From contig CANLUT010000001.1 of the NCBI GenBank assembly GCA_947494335.1, positions 725,649-789,648 of the forward strand: DNA of 64,000 bases, written 5' to 3'. The translations under genes and the position numbers were made by a program. Each line of letters begins with the position of its first letter. Position 1 is the first letter of the stretch. Shown here one piece after another: positions 28,277 through 38,105 of the stretch. The notes under the pieces are model-generated. The model had not been told where the DNA came from and did no database searches. It was given only the letters and a program-made list of their open reading frames with translations. Origin of the DNA: Oligoflexales bacterium. Its GTDB lineage: Bacteria; Bdellovibrionota_B; Oligoflexia; Oligoflexales; RGVZ01.

Positions 28277-29218
28277 ATGAATTCTAGTGACAAAACACCT
28301 GCAGATGCCAATCGCTCCCTTCATATCGGAAAACCTGCCTGGCTGAAAACACCGATTCCAACCGGCGAGACCTATTTTAACATTAAACGTGATCTTCGGG
28401 ACCGCAAACTCTACACTGTTTGTGAGGAAGCCAAGTGCCCCAACATCGGCCAGTGCTGGAACACAAACACAGCAACCTTTATGGTGCTGGGTGAGGTTTG
28501 TACACGGGGCTGCCGTTTTTGCAACGTCAAAACAGGAAATCCAAACGGTTGGCTAGACCATGACGAGCCGCGGCAGGTCGCCGAAAGTGCCGCGCTGATG
28601 AAGCTTAAGTATGTGGTTATCACGATGGTTGACCGCGATGATTTGCCAGATGGTGGCGCTGCGCACGTTGCTAAAGTTATCCGCGAGGTGCGTACCCAAA
28701 ACCCCGGAATTGTCATTGAACTTCTCGCAGGCGACTTTAGAGGAAGTGATGAGGCCCTCAAGACCATTTTAGCAGAACGCCCTGATGTTTATGCTCACAA
28801 TATTGAGACCATTGAGCGTCTTTCTCCGCGGGTTAGAGATGCGCGGGCCAATTATTGGCAGTCTGTGAAGGCGCTGCAGCGCGTGCGTGAAGTTGCAGAT
28901 TACCGGGTTTACACCAAAAGTGCGATCATGCTGGGATTGGGAGAAGAGGAGTCTGAGGTGCGTAAAAGCCTCGAAGACTTGCGTGAGGCTGGTGTTGAGT
29001 TCGTTACCATTGGACAATATATGCGGCCCACCAATAAGCACCTATCCATCAAACGCTTTGCGCATCCTGATGAATTTAAGCGTCTCGGTGACTACGCTGA
29101 GCAAATCGGATATCTAGCAGTGGCATCGGCTCCGCTTGTCAGGTCCTCATACAAAGCCCACGAATACTACGCGAAGGCGCTCGAAAAAGTTGCGGCCCAT
29201 GCGTCGCGTCCCTCCTAG
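28277..29218 (+). CDS. lipA: Lipoyl synthase
   Basis: CEEAKCPNIGQCW and CTRGCRFCNVKTG radical-SAM cluster motifs. Confidence 0.98.
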   Translation: MNSSDKTPADANRSLHIGKPAWLKTPIPTGETYFNIKRDLRDRKLYTVCEEAKCPNIGQCWNTNTATFMVLGEVCTRGCRFCNVKTGNPNGWLDHDEPRQVAESAALMKLKYVVITMVDRDDLPDGGAAHVAKVIREVRTQNPGIVIELLAGDFRGSDEALKTILAERPDVYAHNIETIERLSPRVRDARANYWQSVKALQRVREVADYRVYTKSAIMLGLGEEESEVRKSLEDLREAGVEFVTIGQYMRPTNKHLSIKRFAHPDEFKRLGDYAEQIGYLAVASAPLVRSSYKAHEYYAKALEKVAAHASRPS

Positions 29219-30089
29219 AAGCAGTAAGGCGAGCAGCTGGAGATTTGATTTGAAGCTATTAAGATTACTCGCCGGTATTCCGCCAAAGCTCCTGCCGTTT
29301 TTTGTTTGGTGTGTTTATTGGTTGAGCTATCCGTTTGCAGCCAGAGATCGCCGCGTCATCCAAGCCAATATTGCTAAAGTCTTCGGCTTGCCGTCCCATT
29401 CCGAGTTTTCGCGCGCTTTCGTCAGGCAGAATCAACAAATGCAGGCACTGATGATGCTGGAAACCCTGCGTTATCTCTTTCGTCCCGATACACTCGTTTT
29501 AAAAGGTCTCGAAGAGGGCAAAGAGAAGCTGCGCAAGGCGTCTCAGGATTCAGGGGTGGTTATTATTACGGCCCATCACGGTTCCTGGGAACTTGCAGGA
29601 CATGGTGCAGCGCTTGGCTTTGACCGTGATTTTTTTGTCTTAGCCAAGCCGAGCAAAGCAAGCTGGCTAACTCCTATTTTAGATCAAATTCGCGAACGTT
29701 TACGGATGAAGGTTCTGTGGACAGATTCAAAATCTCTATTAAGAGATATGATGGCCATTGCTCAGCGCAAAGAGCATCTCGGATTTGTTATGGATCAGCG
29801 GCCTCTGAACAAACAGGGCGGTCATCCGTGCGTGTTTCTCGGAGTCGATGGTACACAAATCGTCAGTGGTCCGGTGATGATGGCGATCAAAAAGAATATG
29901 CCCGTATTTAGCGTGTACATGATGCGCGTTGGACTTGGGGCCTATCAATTCTACTGTAACGAAGTTTTGCCGCCAAATCATGGGCGGACCGATGAGCTTG
30001 AAGTGGCGCAGCTGATGGCTGACAATATGTCGAACATGATCCGACGATATCCAGAGCAATGGTCTTGGAGTTATCGTCGGTGGAAATGA
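29199..30089 (+). CDS. LpxL/HtrB-like lipid A acyltransferase family protein
   Basis: GVVIITAHHGSWELAGHGAAL (HX4E-like), FVMDQRPLNKQGGHPCVFLG, PEQWSWSYRRWK. Confidence 0.88.
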   Translation: MRRVPPRSSKASSWRFDLKLLRLLAGIPPKLLPFFVWCVYWLSYPFAARDRRVIQANIAKVFGLPSHSEFSRAFVRQNQQMQALMMLETLRYLFRPDTLVLKGLEEGKEKLRKASQDSGVVIITAHHGSWELAGHGAALGFDRDFFVLAKPSKASWLTPILDQIRERLRMKVLWTDSKSLLRDMMAIAQRKEHLGFVMDQRPLNKQGGHPCVFLGVDGTQIVSGPVMMAIKKNMPVFSVYMMRVGLGAYQFYCNEVLPPNHGRTDELEVAQLMADNMSNMIRRYPEQWSWSYRRWK

Positions 30090-30153
30090 ATAATGCGCTC
30101 TTGTCTATTTTAAGAGGTTAAACGGACCTTCCCGACGGCCTGGTCCAACTTAT

Positions 30154-30639
30154 ATGACAGACATTAAACAAAAAATTCTAGAGCATCTGATTGCTGATTT
30201 AACGAGTGAGCGCGATATTATTGCTCGGGCGGCGGAAACCGCTCAGATTGAGGCCACGCATCCTGAGGCAAAGCCTGAGAATCAATACGACACAAGAAGC
30301 CTTGAGGCGTCGTACCTGGCAGGTGCCCAATTAGCTAGGATGTCGGAGCTGACGGCTAAAATCGAATGGCTCAGAAACATGGAGCTTCGTAGTTTTACTC
30401 GAGATGACCAGATTGCTCCTTCGGCACTGGTGCAATTGGATTCTCAAGGAAAGATCAGGAACTATTTTGTGACGGCTTGGGTATCCGGCTACAAGTATAA
30501 AATTGAAGAAAAAGAGATCCACGTCATATCTCTCCAGTCTCCATTTGGTGCCGCCATAAACAGCAAAAAGACTGGTGATTTCGTTACTGTGGTGATCGGC
30601 AACCAAGACCGAGAATTTGAGATTCTCAACATTAAATAG
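30154..30639 (+). CDS. GreA/GreB family-like protein
   Basis: EATHPEAKPENQYDTRSLEASYLAGAQLARMSEL coiled coil and C-terminal FKBP-like part SPFGAAINSKKTGDFVTV. Confidence 0.75.
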   Translation: MTDIKQKILEHLIADLTSERDIIARAAETAQIEATHPEAKPENQYDTRSLEASYLAGAQLARMSELTAKIEWLRNMELRSFTRDDQIAPSALVQLDSQGKIRNYFVTAWVSGYKYKIEEKEIHVISLQSPFGAAINSKKTGDFVTVVIGNQDREFEILNIK

Positions 30640-30653
30640 CTCGAAAGAAAAAT

Positions 30654-31016
30654 TTAGGATTTTTTCACAAATTCTGACTTTAAATTCATGGCGCCAAAAC
30701 CGTCGATTTTGCATGCGACGTTGTGGCCATCTGATGAGTCGATCAGTCGGATGTTTTTAACTTTGGTTCCCACCTTTACCGATGACGAGGAGCCTTTTAT
30801 CTTAAGATCTTTGATTACCGTTACAGAATCACCATCCGCAAGCTTATTTCCAAATGCGTCCTTAATAATTTCGTCATCGTTAGAATCTGTCTCGATCGGC
30901 TCATTTGAGCCAGAATCAAGAGACCATTCGTGGCCGCAACTGGCACAGTTCCAAAGTCTCCCGTCGTGGTAGGGGTGTTCGGAATCACATTTTGGACAAT
31001 GGGTTGGGTCTGACAT
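30654..31016 (-). CDS. PhnA/YjdM family zinc-ribbon protein
   Basis: [31 protein letters not shown]...[39 protein letters not shown]. Confidence 0.95.
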   Translation of the reverse strand: MSDPTHCPKCDSEHPYHDGRLWNCASCGHEWSLDSGSNEPIETDSNDDEIIKDAFGNKLADGDSVTVIKDLKIKGSSSSVKVGTKVKNIRLIDSSDGHNVACKIDGFGAMNLKSEFVKKS

Positions 31017-31164
31017 GGCTTGATCCTTGTTGAAGTCGCATAAAGGCTGAAGTAGCAAATGGACGTTACTCCGTCAGTAAAATTCGCACTATCGGTGTAC
31101 TGGAGTCTTTGAAAAGTCTGCTAAAGTAATCACAACGCCTCAACGATAGGGAGTTCAACAACGG

Positions 31165-31752
31165 ATGCACAAACTGACGTCGGAACAGTTCAAAGTCATG
31201 CCATGGAGGAACGGCCTGGGTTTCACCACGGAGCTTTATCGCTTGAATAGTGGCGACGATATGATGTTTCGAATTTCCATGGCAAAGGTCAACGAGTCAG
31301 GCCCATTCAGTGATTTTTCCGGCTATGACCGTACACTGGTTAATCTTGGTCCGGGAGTTATGAATTTGACAATGAATGCTGGGCTAAAGTCAGTTCTAAG
31401 TCCATTACAAGTAATTCATTTTGACGGATCATGGCCTGTGCATTGCGAGGTGACGGCTTCGTCTGAAGATCTAAATATTTTTTGCCGTCAGAGTCGCTAT
31501 TTTGCGTCGACATGTATCCACCTACTGGCAAAACCAGAATTTATTCCTTTGTTGCCAGTTACAGGCCTGTTTATCCTGGTACTCGAGGGTCAGCTTTGCG
31601 CGCAAGATGCGGATGGTCGAGAGATCCTGATTAATCGCCACGAAGCTCTATTACACGAGCCTGACAGCAAGCGTGGTCATTCGCATTTGATGCTGGTGAG
31701 CGCGTCTGATACGATTTGTTCTGTAGCGGTGATTTCTTTTAGGCCCATCTAA
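31165..31752 (+). CDS. HutD/Ves family cupin-like protein
   Basis: MPWRNGLGFTTELYRL...FRISMAKVNESGPFSDFSGYDRTLVNL. Confidence 0.9.
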   Translation: MHKLTSEQFKVMPWRNGLGFTTELYRLNSGDDMMFRISMAKVNESGPFSDFSGYDRTLVNLGPGVMNLTMNAGLKSVLSPLQVIHFDGSWPVHCEVTASSEDLNIFCRQSRYFASTCIHLLAKPEFIPLLPVTGLFILVLEGQLCAQDADGREILINRHEALLHEPDSKRGHSHLMLVSASDTICSVAVISFRPI

Positions 31753-31800
31753 AGCATGATAAAATCTTGGTATTGATGCGGAACAATAACACTGAGGTTC

Positions 31801-32193
31801 ATGTTTATGCGATCATTCATCATTGCCTTGATCCCGACATTTTTTTATTCAACATTACAAGCAGCTCCGACGTTAGAATGTACACACTACATCTACTCAG
31901 GAATGCCTTTTGTAACAATTAAGATGACCGTGGATCATGACGGTCACATCCAACGACTGGCTGATTTGTCACATTATGGAAACACGCAACAAATCGCTGT
32001 GGTCGAAAATCCGACGCGAGATGACGAGCTCTATCATCTGACGGTCGACGCTGATCGGCCCGGTCAGGAACTATATCTAGAGATATATAAGCAAGCTGAT
32101 GCTGCTTTCAGTGCCTCCTATAACGCCAAGCTCATCAATCCACAATCTCCTGCCATGAAGGAAATGCTCGGCAACTGTGCCGAAGAGCGCTAA
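31801..32193 (+). CDS. Small secreted protein of unknown function
   Basis: Signal peptide MFMRSFIIALIPTFFYSTLQA followed by a 110-aa mature part. Confidence 0.7.
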   Translation: MFMRSFIIALIPTFFYSTLQAAPTLECTHYIYSGMPFVTIKMTVDHDGHIQRLADLSHYGNTQQIAVVENPTRDDELYHLTVDADRPGQELYLEIYKQADAAFSASYNAKLINPQSPAMKEMLGNCAEER

Positions 32194-32340
32194 ACAATTT
32201 TATATATAGTTTTATAAAAATTTATCAAATAATAAAATTTATTAGAAACTCAAAATCATGAAATGATTGAGATTTATCGATTTTTAGAGCTTGTGTATCT
32301 GCTCGCACCCTTTGAACCCTATTACCAATCTGTGGTAGAA

Positions 32341-32374
32341 CTCCCGGAGTGACCAGGCGCGTGGTCTACGGGAG
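32341..32374 (+). promoter_or_regulatory. Predicted hairpin sequestering the Shine-Dalgarno of the following lipoprotein gene
   Basis: CTCCCG gagt GACCA ggcgcg TGGTC ta CGGGAG; the right arm contains the SD 8 nt before ATG 32383. Confidence 0.5.
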
Positions 32375-32382
32375 GAATTGTT

Positions 32383-33357
32383 ATGAGACAGTTGAAACAG
32401 TTTGAGTTGGGGTCTTTGGGCATCCTTATTTGCGCATCGCTGATAACAGGGTGCGACTCCCATGCAACCCATCAGCCGACAGTAGAAAACGAACAGCAGA
32501 CGACGTCTGACGAAGGCTTGCCATCGGACTCAACCCAAGGACCTGGTGATCAGGGCCAAGGCGGTAACATGTCTGACGGCGCGCGGGGTGAGGGCGTCGA
32601 TTTTGACTGGCGAACCATTGCGCGCATGACGGAAGTTTCAGTGATTGGATTCACCGGAGACAATTACGGTAGTGCGTTTTTTCAAGAAATTTTAAGCCGA
32701 GCTCAGCCTAAGCTTTTTGATGAACCGGCCACAACAGCGCACGAGACGTTGCATATTGTTCATAGTGACATGAGGCAAAAGACCTCTGCTAAAGACGGTT
32801 TCTTTTATCATCGTGACGGCAAAGGTATCTACATTCTTGATCCAAAAGACAACCTTGCCGATGTAAAAAATCACATCGGTTCGTCATACCAGAAGATGGC
32901 CCAATTTAATTACGACACGTATTTGGTGAAGCAGTTACAGTACTGGAAGAATACTCATTATCTGATGGATGAATGGACATGTTTTTTAGCCACGGCGAGA
33001 ACAGCCATTGAGGTTCAAATGGCTGGTAAGTGGACTGAAAAGTTTGCGGGAAATAATGTTGATCCCCTCGAGGGTCTCGTGGATCTGATGTACTTTAACG
33101 CGGCATCACTTGTTTCTATCAAGAAAGTAGATCCTGATTACCTGAAGTCTAATCAGCAGTACAAAGCTGCGTTCGCAATGAATATGGAAGAAAGTATCGC
33201 GTGGATTAAAAAGGCCGCTACGGTCTCTTATTGGGACAAGTCGGAGGCTTTTGCAAAATTAGCAAATCTGCAGAAGGCAGACGACGGCGCGGCTATCCGA
33301 GCTGCTATTAAAGAACTGTTGGGCGAAGCATGGGCCAAACGCGTTCTCGGTATTTAA
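32383..33357 (+). CDS. Lipoprotein of unknown function
   Basis: Lipobox LGILICASLITGC, then a low-complexity Q/G/S region; no family recognised. Confidence 0.8.
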   Translation: MRQLKQFELGSLGILICASLITGCDSHATHQPTVENEQQTTSDEGLPSDSTQGPGDQGQGGNMSDGARGEGVDFDWRTIARMTEVSVIGFTGDNYGSAFFQEILSRAQPKLFDEPATTAHETLHIVHSDMRQKTSAKDGFFYHRDGKGIYILDPKDNLADVKNHIGSSYQKMAQFNYDTYLVKQLQYWKNTHYLMDEWTCFLATARTAIEVQMAGKWTEKFAGNNVDPLEGLVDLMYFNAASLVSIKKVDPDYLKSNQQYKAAFAMNMEESIAWIKKAATVSYWDKSEAFAKLANLQKADDGAAIRAAIKELLGEAWAKRVLGI

Positions 33358-33366
33358 TTCTGGATG

Positions 33367-33879
33367 CTAGTCCGAAAGGCGCGATATCCAGTCGTGCGTT
33401 TCGGCGCTGGTATCTGCAAACGATTTCATAAGTTCTTTTTTTGATGCTAACTCAAAATCTGTAAACTCAAAGCCAGGTGAAACAGTGCATCCGACTAGGG
33501 TGTAGCCATGGGTTGTTGGGCCTTCATGCAGTGCACCAAACCATGTGTTTTTTGGAATGATCACCTGCGGTTTGGCATCCCCGAGTCCAACTGGTCCGAC
33601 AACCTCTCTCCGGATCGTAGCTTCAGTTGAGATCATGACCACGGTAATCGGGTCACCCTGGTGGAAATGCCAGATCTCGTCAGACGCCAGTCGATGAAAT
33701 TTTGAAATGTCTCCGTGAGGCATTAGGAAGTAGATGCTCGTGCCGGCTGAGCGTGGTCCAAGATCGTTGAATTGACCTTTTTCAGAGGCGCGATAGGTTT
33801 CCACGTAATAACCACCCTCGGGGTGAGGAATCATTTGAAGTGCGGAAATGACGTCCTGGAAATTATGGATTCTGGTCAT
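33367..33879 (-). CDS. DUF985 cupin family protein
   Basis: MIPHPEGGYYVETYRA...STSIYFLM-like...SDEIWHFHQGDPITVVMI...GCTVSPGFEFTDFELA. Confidence 0.92.
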   Translation of the reverse strand: MTRIHNFQDVISALQMIPHPEGGYYVETYRASEKGQFNDLGPRSAGTSIYFLMPHGDISKFHRLASDEIWHFHQGDPITVVMISTEATIRREVVGPVGLGDAKPQVIIPKNTWFGALHEGPTTHGYTLVGCTVSPGFEFTDFELASKKELMKSFADTSAETHDWISRLSD

Positions 33880-34262
33880 TGGTTTTTACTCCCGGTTGCT
33901 GGCGATGATGGCCTCGTCCAAATGAAAAGCAGGACCAACGATATGACGATCAGAATTATGATTTTCAAATGGTCTGGTATGGTTTTGATAAAAAAAAGCG
34001 GAAAAGAGGCATTCACCACGATCAGACAAGTTGCCAGAATTTTTGCGGGTCTTCGGATGACTCCATTAGTTTGCCAGTCAATAATCGGTTGACTAAGTTT
34101 TGGGTGTGTCATCAGCCAAGTGTGAAAACGCACTGAACTTTTAGCAAAGCAGCCAGCCGCCAGCAGTAAAAAGGGAGTGGTTGGCAAAATTGGAGTGACG
34201 ATGCCGATCACTCCAATAGCTACGAAGATCCATCCTAGCACGATGTAGATAGGTCGAAGCAT
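33876..34262 (-). CDS. DUF454 (YbaN-like) membrane protein
   Basis: GWIFVAIGVIGIVTPILPTTPFLLLAAGCFAKSSVRFHTWLMTHPKLSQPIIDWQTNGVI. Confidence 0.92.
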   Translation of the reverse strand: MLRPIYIVLGWIFVAIGVIGIVTPILPTTPFLLLAAGCFAKSSVRFHTWLMTHPKLSQPIIDWQTNGVIRRPAKILATCLIVVNASFPLFFIKTIPDHLKIIILIVISLVLLFIWTRPSSPATGSKNQ

Positions 34263-34278
34263 CTTGATCGGACCTTGA

Positions 34279-35007
34279 TTACTTCTTTGAAGCGGCTTTC
34301 TTTTTAGCTGTCGAAGCGGACTTCTTTTTTAACGCGGTCTTTCTTTTGGCAGGCTTGCGCACGGCCTTTTTTTCGGCCGGCGTTGTTGGTTTTGTATTTG
34401 TCGAGGCTAGTCGATCGCCGGCGGAAAGAGCCATAACGAGGGAGTCTTCGATTTCGGTTAGCACAGCCAAGCGATCTTTGTCACTCATGCCAGGTACCTC
34501 TCCCAGCACAATCATACCAGCATCGTCACAGCCGCAAAAACTCCAAACATTGTCCCCCATGGTCATTGCCATCGCGTCCATCAAGCCGCTATTCTCGTAC
34601 TCATCAACGGCGGCACCCATCGTCGTGATCAGCTGAACTTTCTTGCCAGTAAGCAGAGGTTGAATGCCATCCTTAGGCGAGTGCTTGTAAGCAAATCCGT
34701 TTAGCAGTACCCGGTCAATCCATCCTTTTAAGATGGCCGGATAACCTGTCCACCATAAAGGGAAGACGAGTGAAATCAGATCTGACTTGGCGATTATTTT
34801 TTGCTCTTGAGCAACGTCGGCGGGTGTTTTGCCACTACGGATCTCTTGAAAATCTTCGGCAGAGAGAACCGGATTAAAATTCATTTTGTAGAGATCTCTG
34901 GTCACCACGGTGTTGCCAAGGTCGGAAGACAGCTGGCCCAAATGATCACAAATGGTGGCTGAAAAGCTTTTGGGGTTTGGATGAGCGTAAACGATCATGT
35001 GCTGCAT
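34279..35007 (-). CDS. NAD(P)H dehydrogenase (quinone)/flavodoxin-like reductase with Lys/Ala-rich C-terminal tail
   Basis: IVYAHPNPKSFSATICDHL...LVFPLWWTGYPAILKGWIDRVLLNGFAY; tail KKAVRKPAKRKTALKKKSASTAKKKAASKK. Confidence 0.92.
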   Translation of the reverse strand: MQHMIVYAHPNPKSFSATICDHLGQLSSDLGNTVVTRDLYKMNFNPVLSAEDFQEIRSGKTPADVAQEQKIIAKSDLISLVFPLWWTGYPAILKGWIDRVLLNGFAYKHSPKDGIQPLLTGKKVQLITTMGAAVDEYENSGLMDAMAMTMGDNVWSFCGCDDAGMIVLGEVPGMSDKDRLAVLTEIEDSLVMALSAGDRLASTNTKPTTPAEKKAVRKPAKRKTALKKKSASTAKKKAASKK

Positions 35008-35102
35008 GGGGGCTTCCTTGTGATGGCATTAGAAGAGAAGAAATCGTAACACCAAACCCTTGAATCTGCTACATTGTTAGAGGACAGATCTGTGCTTGAC
35101 CC

Positions 35103-35816
35103 ATGTGGAGGTTTTCGTTGAATCCAAGCCGATGGCAAATTCCGAAAAATTTGCGACCGATCATGGAGCTTTTGGAGGTCGCAACTTGCTGCACCGCAGT
35201 CGTATTCACCGATGCGACCAGTTCATCTATTATTTTGGGTGGGGTGATAGCCATCGCTGGTGCTCTATTGTTCACCTGGGCCGGAGGCTACCAGCGTATG
35301 GAGCGCGAAGGGGTGTTGACCCTTGGAGGTCCATACCGATTTGTTCGACACCCTTGGATCCTGGCCCGATTTCTGATGGTTTTTGGTATTATTTTGATGG
35401 CCCGTCTGCCTGTGCTTTTTTTGATCGCAATGGTGGGACTAACTCCCTTATACAGGCGCTTGACTAAGATGGAGTATCAATATCTCTACACGCAGTTGGG
35501 CCCATTGGCAGCCGAGTACAGGGCCTTTGTGTCCGGTTTTATGCCTCAATTTTCACCGGCGAAGTTGCCTAGTTATGGTCGAGGTGGGGTCGAAGACCAC
35601 TTTTCTTGGCGGCGTGCGCTTTGGAAGCGCCCTGGTCGCGGTTGGCTCGCGATATTGGGGGTTGGCGTCACCTTTATCGTCATGGCAGTATGGTTGGAAC
35701 AGTGGGCTCCCGTTTGGGTTTTCAGGCTGGTCACATCCGTAGTAGCGGTAGCTGCGATTTATTGGCTGATAAAAGACCGCGCTCAGTATAAAAGACGGAT
35801 GCTCGTAGAAGTTTAA
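35103..35816 (+). CDS. Isoprenylcysteine carboxyl methyltransferase-like membrane protein
   Basis: VLTLGGPYRFVRHPWILARFLMVFGIIL...EYRAFVSGFMPQF. Confidence 0.8.
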   Translation: MWRFSLNPSRWQIPKNLRPIMELLEVATCCTAVVFTDATSSSIILGGVIAIAGALLFTWAGGYQRMEREGVLTLGGPYRFVRHPWILARFLMVFGIILMARLPVLFLIAMVGLTPLYRRLTKMEYQYLYTQLGPLAAEYRAFVSGFMPQFSPAKLPSYGRGGVEDHFSWRRALWKRPGRGWLAILGVGVTFIVMAVWLEQWAPVWVFRLVTSVVAVAAIYWLIKDRAQYKRRMLVEV

Positions 35817-35846
35817 TGTTCCCATTCCTGCATAAGGGTTTTAGCC

Positions 35847-37022
35847 ATGTCATTGCCACGCACCTCTCCTTATTCTGATTTTTACAACGTCGATGGATTA
35901 TTGACGGAGGAACAACGCCTTGTTGCGACATCCGTGCGCGACTTTGTCAGCCGCGAGCTGAATCCGGTCATTGGTCAGCACTACATGGATGAGAAGTTTC
36001 CTGTCGAGAAAATTAAATCATTTGGTGAGTTGGGTGTTCTTGGCGGTAACTTGAAAGGATACGGCCTCGCTGGCATGGACCAAATTAGTTACGGACTTGT
36101 CATGAAAGAACTTGAGCGATGTGACTCAGGAGTGCGCAGTTTTGTGTCGGTACAGGGTGCGCTCGTGATGTATCCGATTTATGAATACGGTAGTGAAGAG
36201 CAAAAAAATTATTGGTTACCAAAGCTTGGTCGCGGTGAGGCAGTAGGATGTTTTGGATTGACGGAATCATACGGTGGTTCCGACCCAGGGAAGATGAAGA
36301 CAAACGCTGTTCTAAAGGGTGACAAATGGATTTTGAACGGCTCAAAAATGTGGATCACCAACGGTAATCTTGCGGATGTCGCCATTGTTTGGGCTAGTAC
36401 ATCGGAAGGTGTCCGTGGCTTTGTGGTTCCAACTAACAGCAAAGGATTTACGGCTCGAAAAATGACCGGAAAACTCTCGCTGAGAGCGTCTGTAACGTCT
36501 GAGCTCTATTTCGATAACGTTGAACTCGACAAGGGCGCCATGCTGCCAAAGTCCACGGCTGGGATTAAGTGCGCTCTTTCTTGTCTAACACAGGCGCGTT
36601 ACGGGATTGCCTGGGGTGTACTAGGGGCGGCTGAGGCTTGTTTTGATGAGGCTGTCAATTATGTCAAGGATCGCATGATTTTTGATAAACCACTGGCTGC
36701 TAAGCAGTTGATCCAGATGAAGTTGGCGAAAATGTCTGCTGCACTAACACAAGGCCAGCTTCTGGCTCTGCGTCTCGGACAATTGAAACAGGCGGGAGAG
36801 ATGCACCATTCGCAGGTCTCTATGGCCAAGCAGAATAACTGCCAGCTCGCCCTTGAAACGGCGCGCACTTGTCGAGATATGCTCGGCGGAAACGGCATTA
36901 TGATTGAGTACCAGACAATGCGTCATATGTGTAACTTGGAGACAGTATTCACATATGAAGGAACTAATGACGTGCATCTGCTGGTCGTTGGACAGCAGAT
37001 TACTGGAATTCCTGCATACTAA
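35847..37022 (+). CDS. gcdH: Acyl-CoA dehydrogenase, glutaryl-CoA dehydrogenase-like
   Basis: GCFGLTESYGGSDPGKMKTNAVLKGDKWILNGSKMWITNGNLADVAIVWA; LTQARYGIAWGVLGAAEAC; TYEGTNDVHLLVVGQQITG. Confidence 0.88.
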   Translation: MSLPRTSPYSDFYNVDGLLTEEQRLVATSVRDFVSRELNPVIGQHYMDEKFPVEKIKSFGELGVLGGNLKGYGLAGMDQISYGLVMKELERCDSGVRSFVSVQGALVMYPIYEYGSEEQKNYWLPKLGRGEAVGCFGLTESYGGSDPGKMKTNAVLKGDKWILNGSKMWITNGNLADVAIVWASTSEGVRGFVVPTNSKGFTARKMTGKLSLRASVTSELYFDNVELDKGAMLPKSTAGIKCALSCLTQARYGIAWGVLGAAEACFDEAVNYVKDRMIFDKPLAAKQLIQMKLAKMSAALTQGQLLALRLGQLKQAGEMHHSQVSMAKQNNCQLALETARTCRDMLGGNGIMIEYQTMRHMCNLETVFTYEGTNDVHLLVVGQQITGIPAY

Positions 37023-37034
37023 GGAGTTAGGATC

Positions 37035-37547
37035 ATGGCTGCACGATGGATTGTGCCCGTAGCTTTGGCCGCAATGCCCCTGATAGATGGCTGTCGCATG
37101 TCGAATCTAGGTAAAGATTATCCCGAATCCACCACCGTCACAGGTGGGGCAGATGCGGCAACACAGAAGCCACCAGTCATTCAGCCACAGCGACAGGCAG
37201 CAGTCGGTACGACGTTAGCGGTAACCGTTGATGATGAAGGGCGCCTTCGCGAAGAATTGACTTTACGTCTTGATTACTTCCCGCCGCCTCGTCCTGATGG
37301 GGTATCGATTCCAACCTGCTATCAGGAAATTGCTGGTCACCTGATTGTCGGGCGGATTTTCTGTGAGGGTAACGGTAATATAGCGGCTGATGTGATCGCC
37401 AGTCAGGTGAATCAACAATGCTACACGGCAACGCCAGTTCGCAAGCTTGCAGCTAAATCATCTGTTGTCTTGGTTGGGTGTAAGGGGGCGGCTCGGATCC
37501 AAACCTATCGTTATGAGCCAGATCTGAAGCTTGAGGTTTTGAAATAG
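37035..37547 (+). CDS. Hypothetical lipoprotein
   Basis: N-terminal MAARWIVPVALAAMPLIDGC lipobox-like. Confidence 0.65.
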   Translation: MAARWIVPVALAAMPLIDGCRMSNLGKDYPESTTVTGGADAATQKPPVIQPQRQAAVGTTLAVTVDDEGRLREELTLRLDYFPPPRPDGVSIPTCYQEIAGHLIVGRIFCEGNGNIAADVIASQVNQQCYTATPVRKLAAKSSVVLVGCKGAARIQTYRYEPDLKLEVLK

Positions 37548-37566
37548 GTTTGTTTTTAAATTAAAA

Positions 37567-37595
37567 AAAAACGGGGCCAGAGTGGCCCCGTTTTT
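37567..37595. terminator. Bidirectional Rho-independent terminator
   Basis: AAAACGGGGCCA-gag-TGGCCCCGTTTT between convergent genes. Confidence 0.9.
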
Positions 37596-37610
37596 CGTAT
37601 ATGATCTGCA

Positions 37611-38105
37611 TTACTCGCAAGTCGTTTGCAACGCGCGCTCAACAAATCCACGAATCTTACCAGCTGCGCCATCCCAGGTGCCAACGTGATTGCCAACCAT
37701 CTCACCTTTGCAGTTAACAACAAACACTTGTGGAACGCCACTGGAGGTGCGGAGTGCGTTGTATACGCGTCGTCCCGTGTCCTGGATAACAGGGTGGTTT
37801 GGTTCATGGCGAGCGATCCATTCAGCATAGTCAGCGTCATTGGTGTCAAGGCCTAGGTCTAACACCTGAACGCGAGCATTAGCGGAATATTGAGTCGCCA
37901 AAGCGTCAACAGCAGGGGCGTTCTCGTTACAGTAGCCACAGCTCAGGCGATAGGCTTCAAATACAAACACGCCGTTTTTATGCTCGGACATTTTGTAAAT
38001 GTCTCGGGAATCGCTGTTTTTTAGTGGGAATTCATACATCGGAATTGAGGCTGCAGTTGCAGCAGTTGCCACAAAAAACGAGGCAGCAAGTAAAAGTCGT
38101 AGCAT
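37611..38105 (-). CDS. Secreted thioredoxin-fold (TlpA/redoxin-like) protein
   Basis: Signal peptide; VFVFEAYRLSCGYCNENAPAVDALATQYSANARVQVLDLGLDTND...SSGVPQVFVVNCKGEMVG. Confidence 0.85.
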   Translation of the reverse strand: MLRLLLAASFFVATAATAASIPMYEFPLKNSDSRDIYKMSEHKNGVFVFEAYRLSCGYCNENAPAVDALATQYSANARVQVLDLGLDTNDADYAEWIARHEPNHPVIQDTGRRVYNALRTSSGVPQVFVVNCKGEMVGNHVGTWDGAAGKIRGFVERALQTTCE

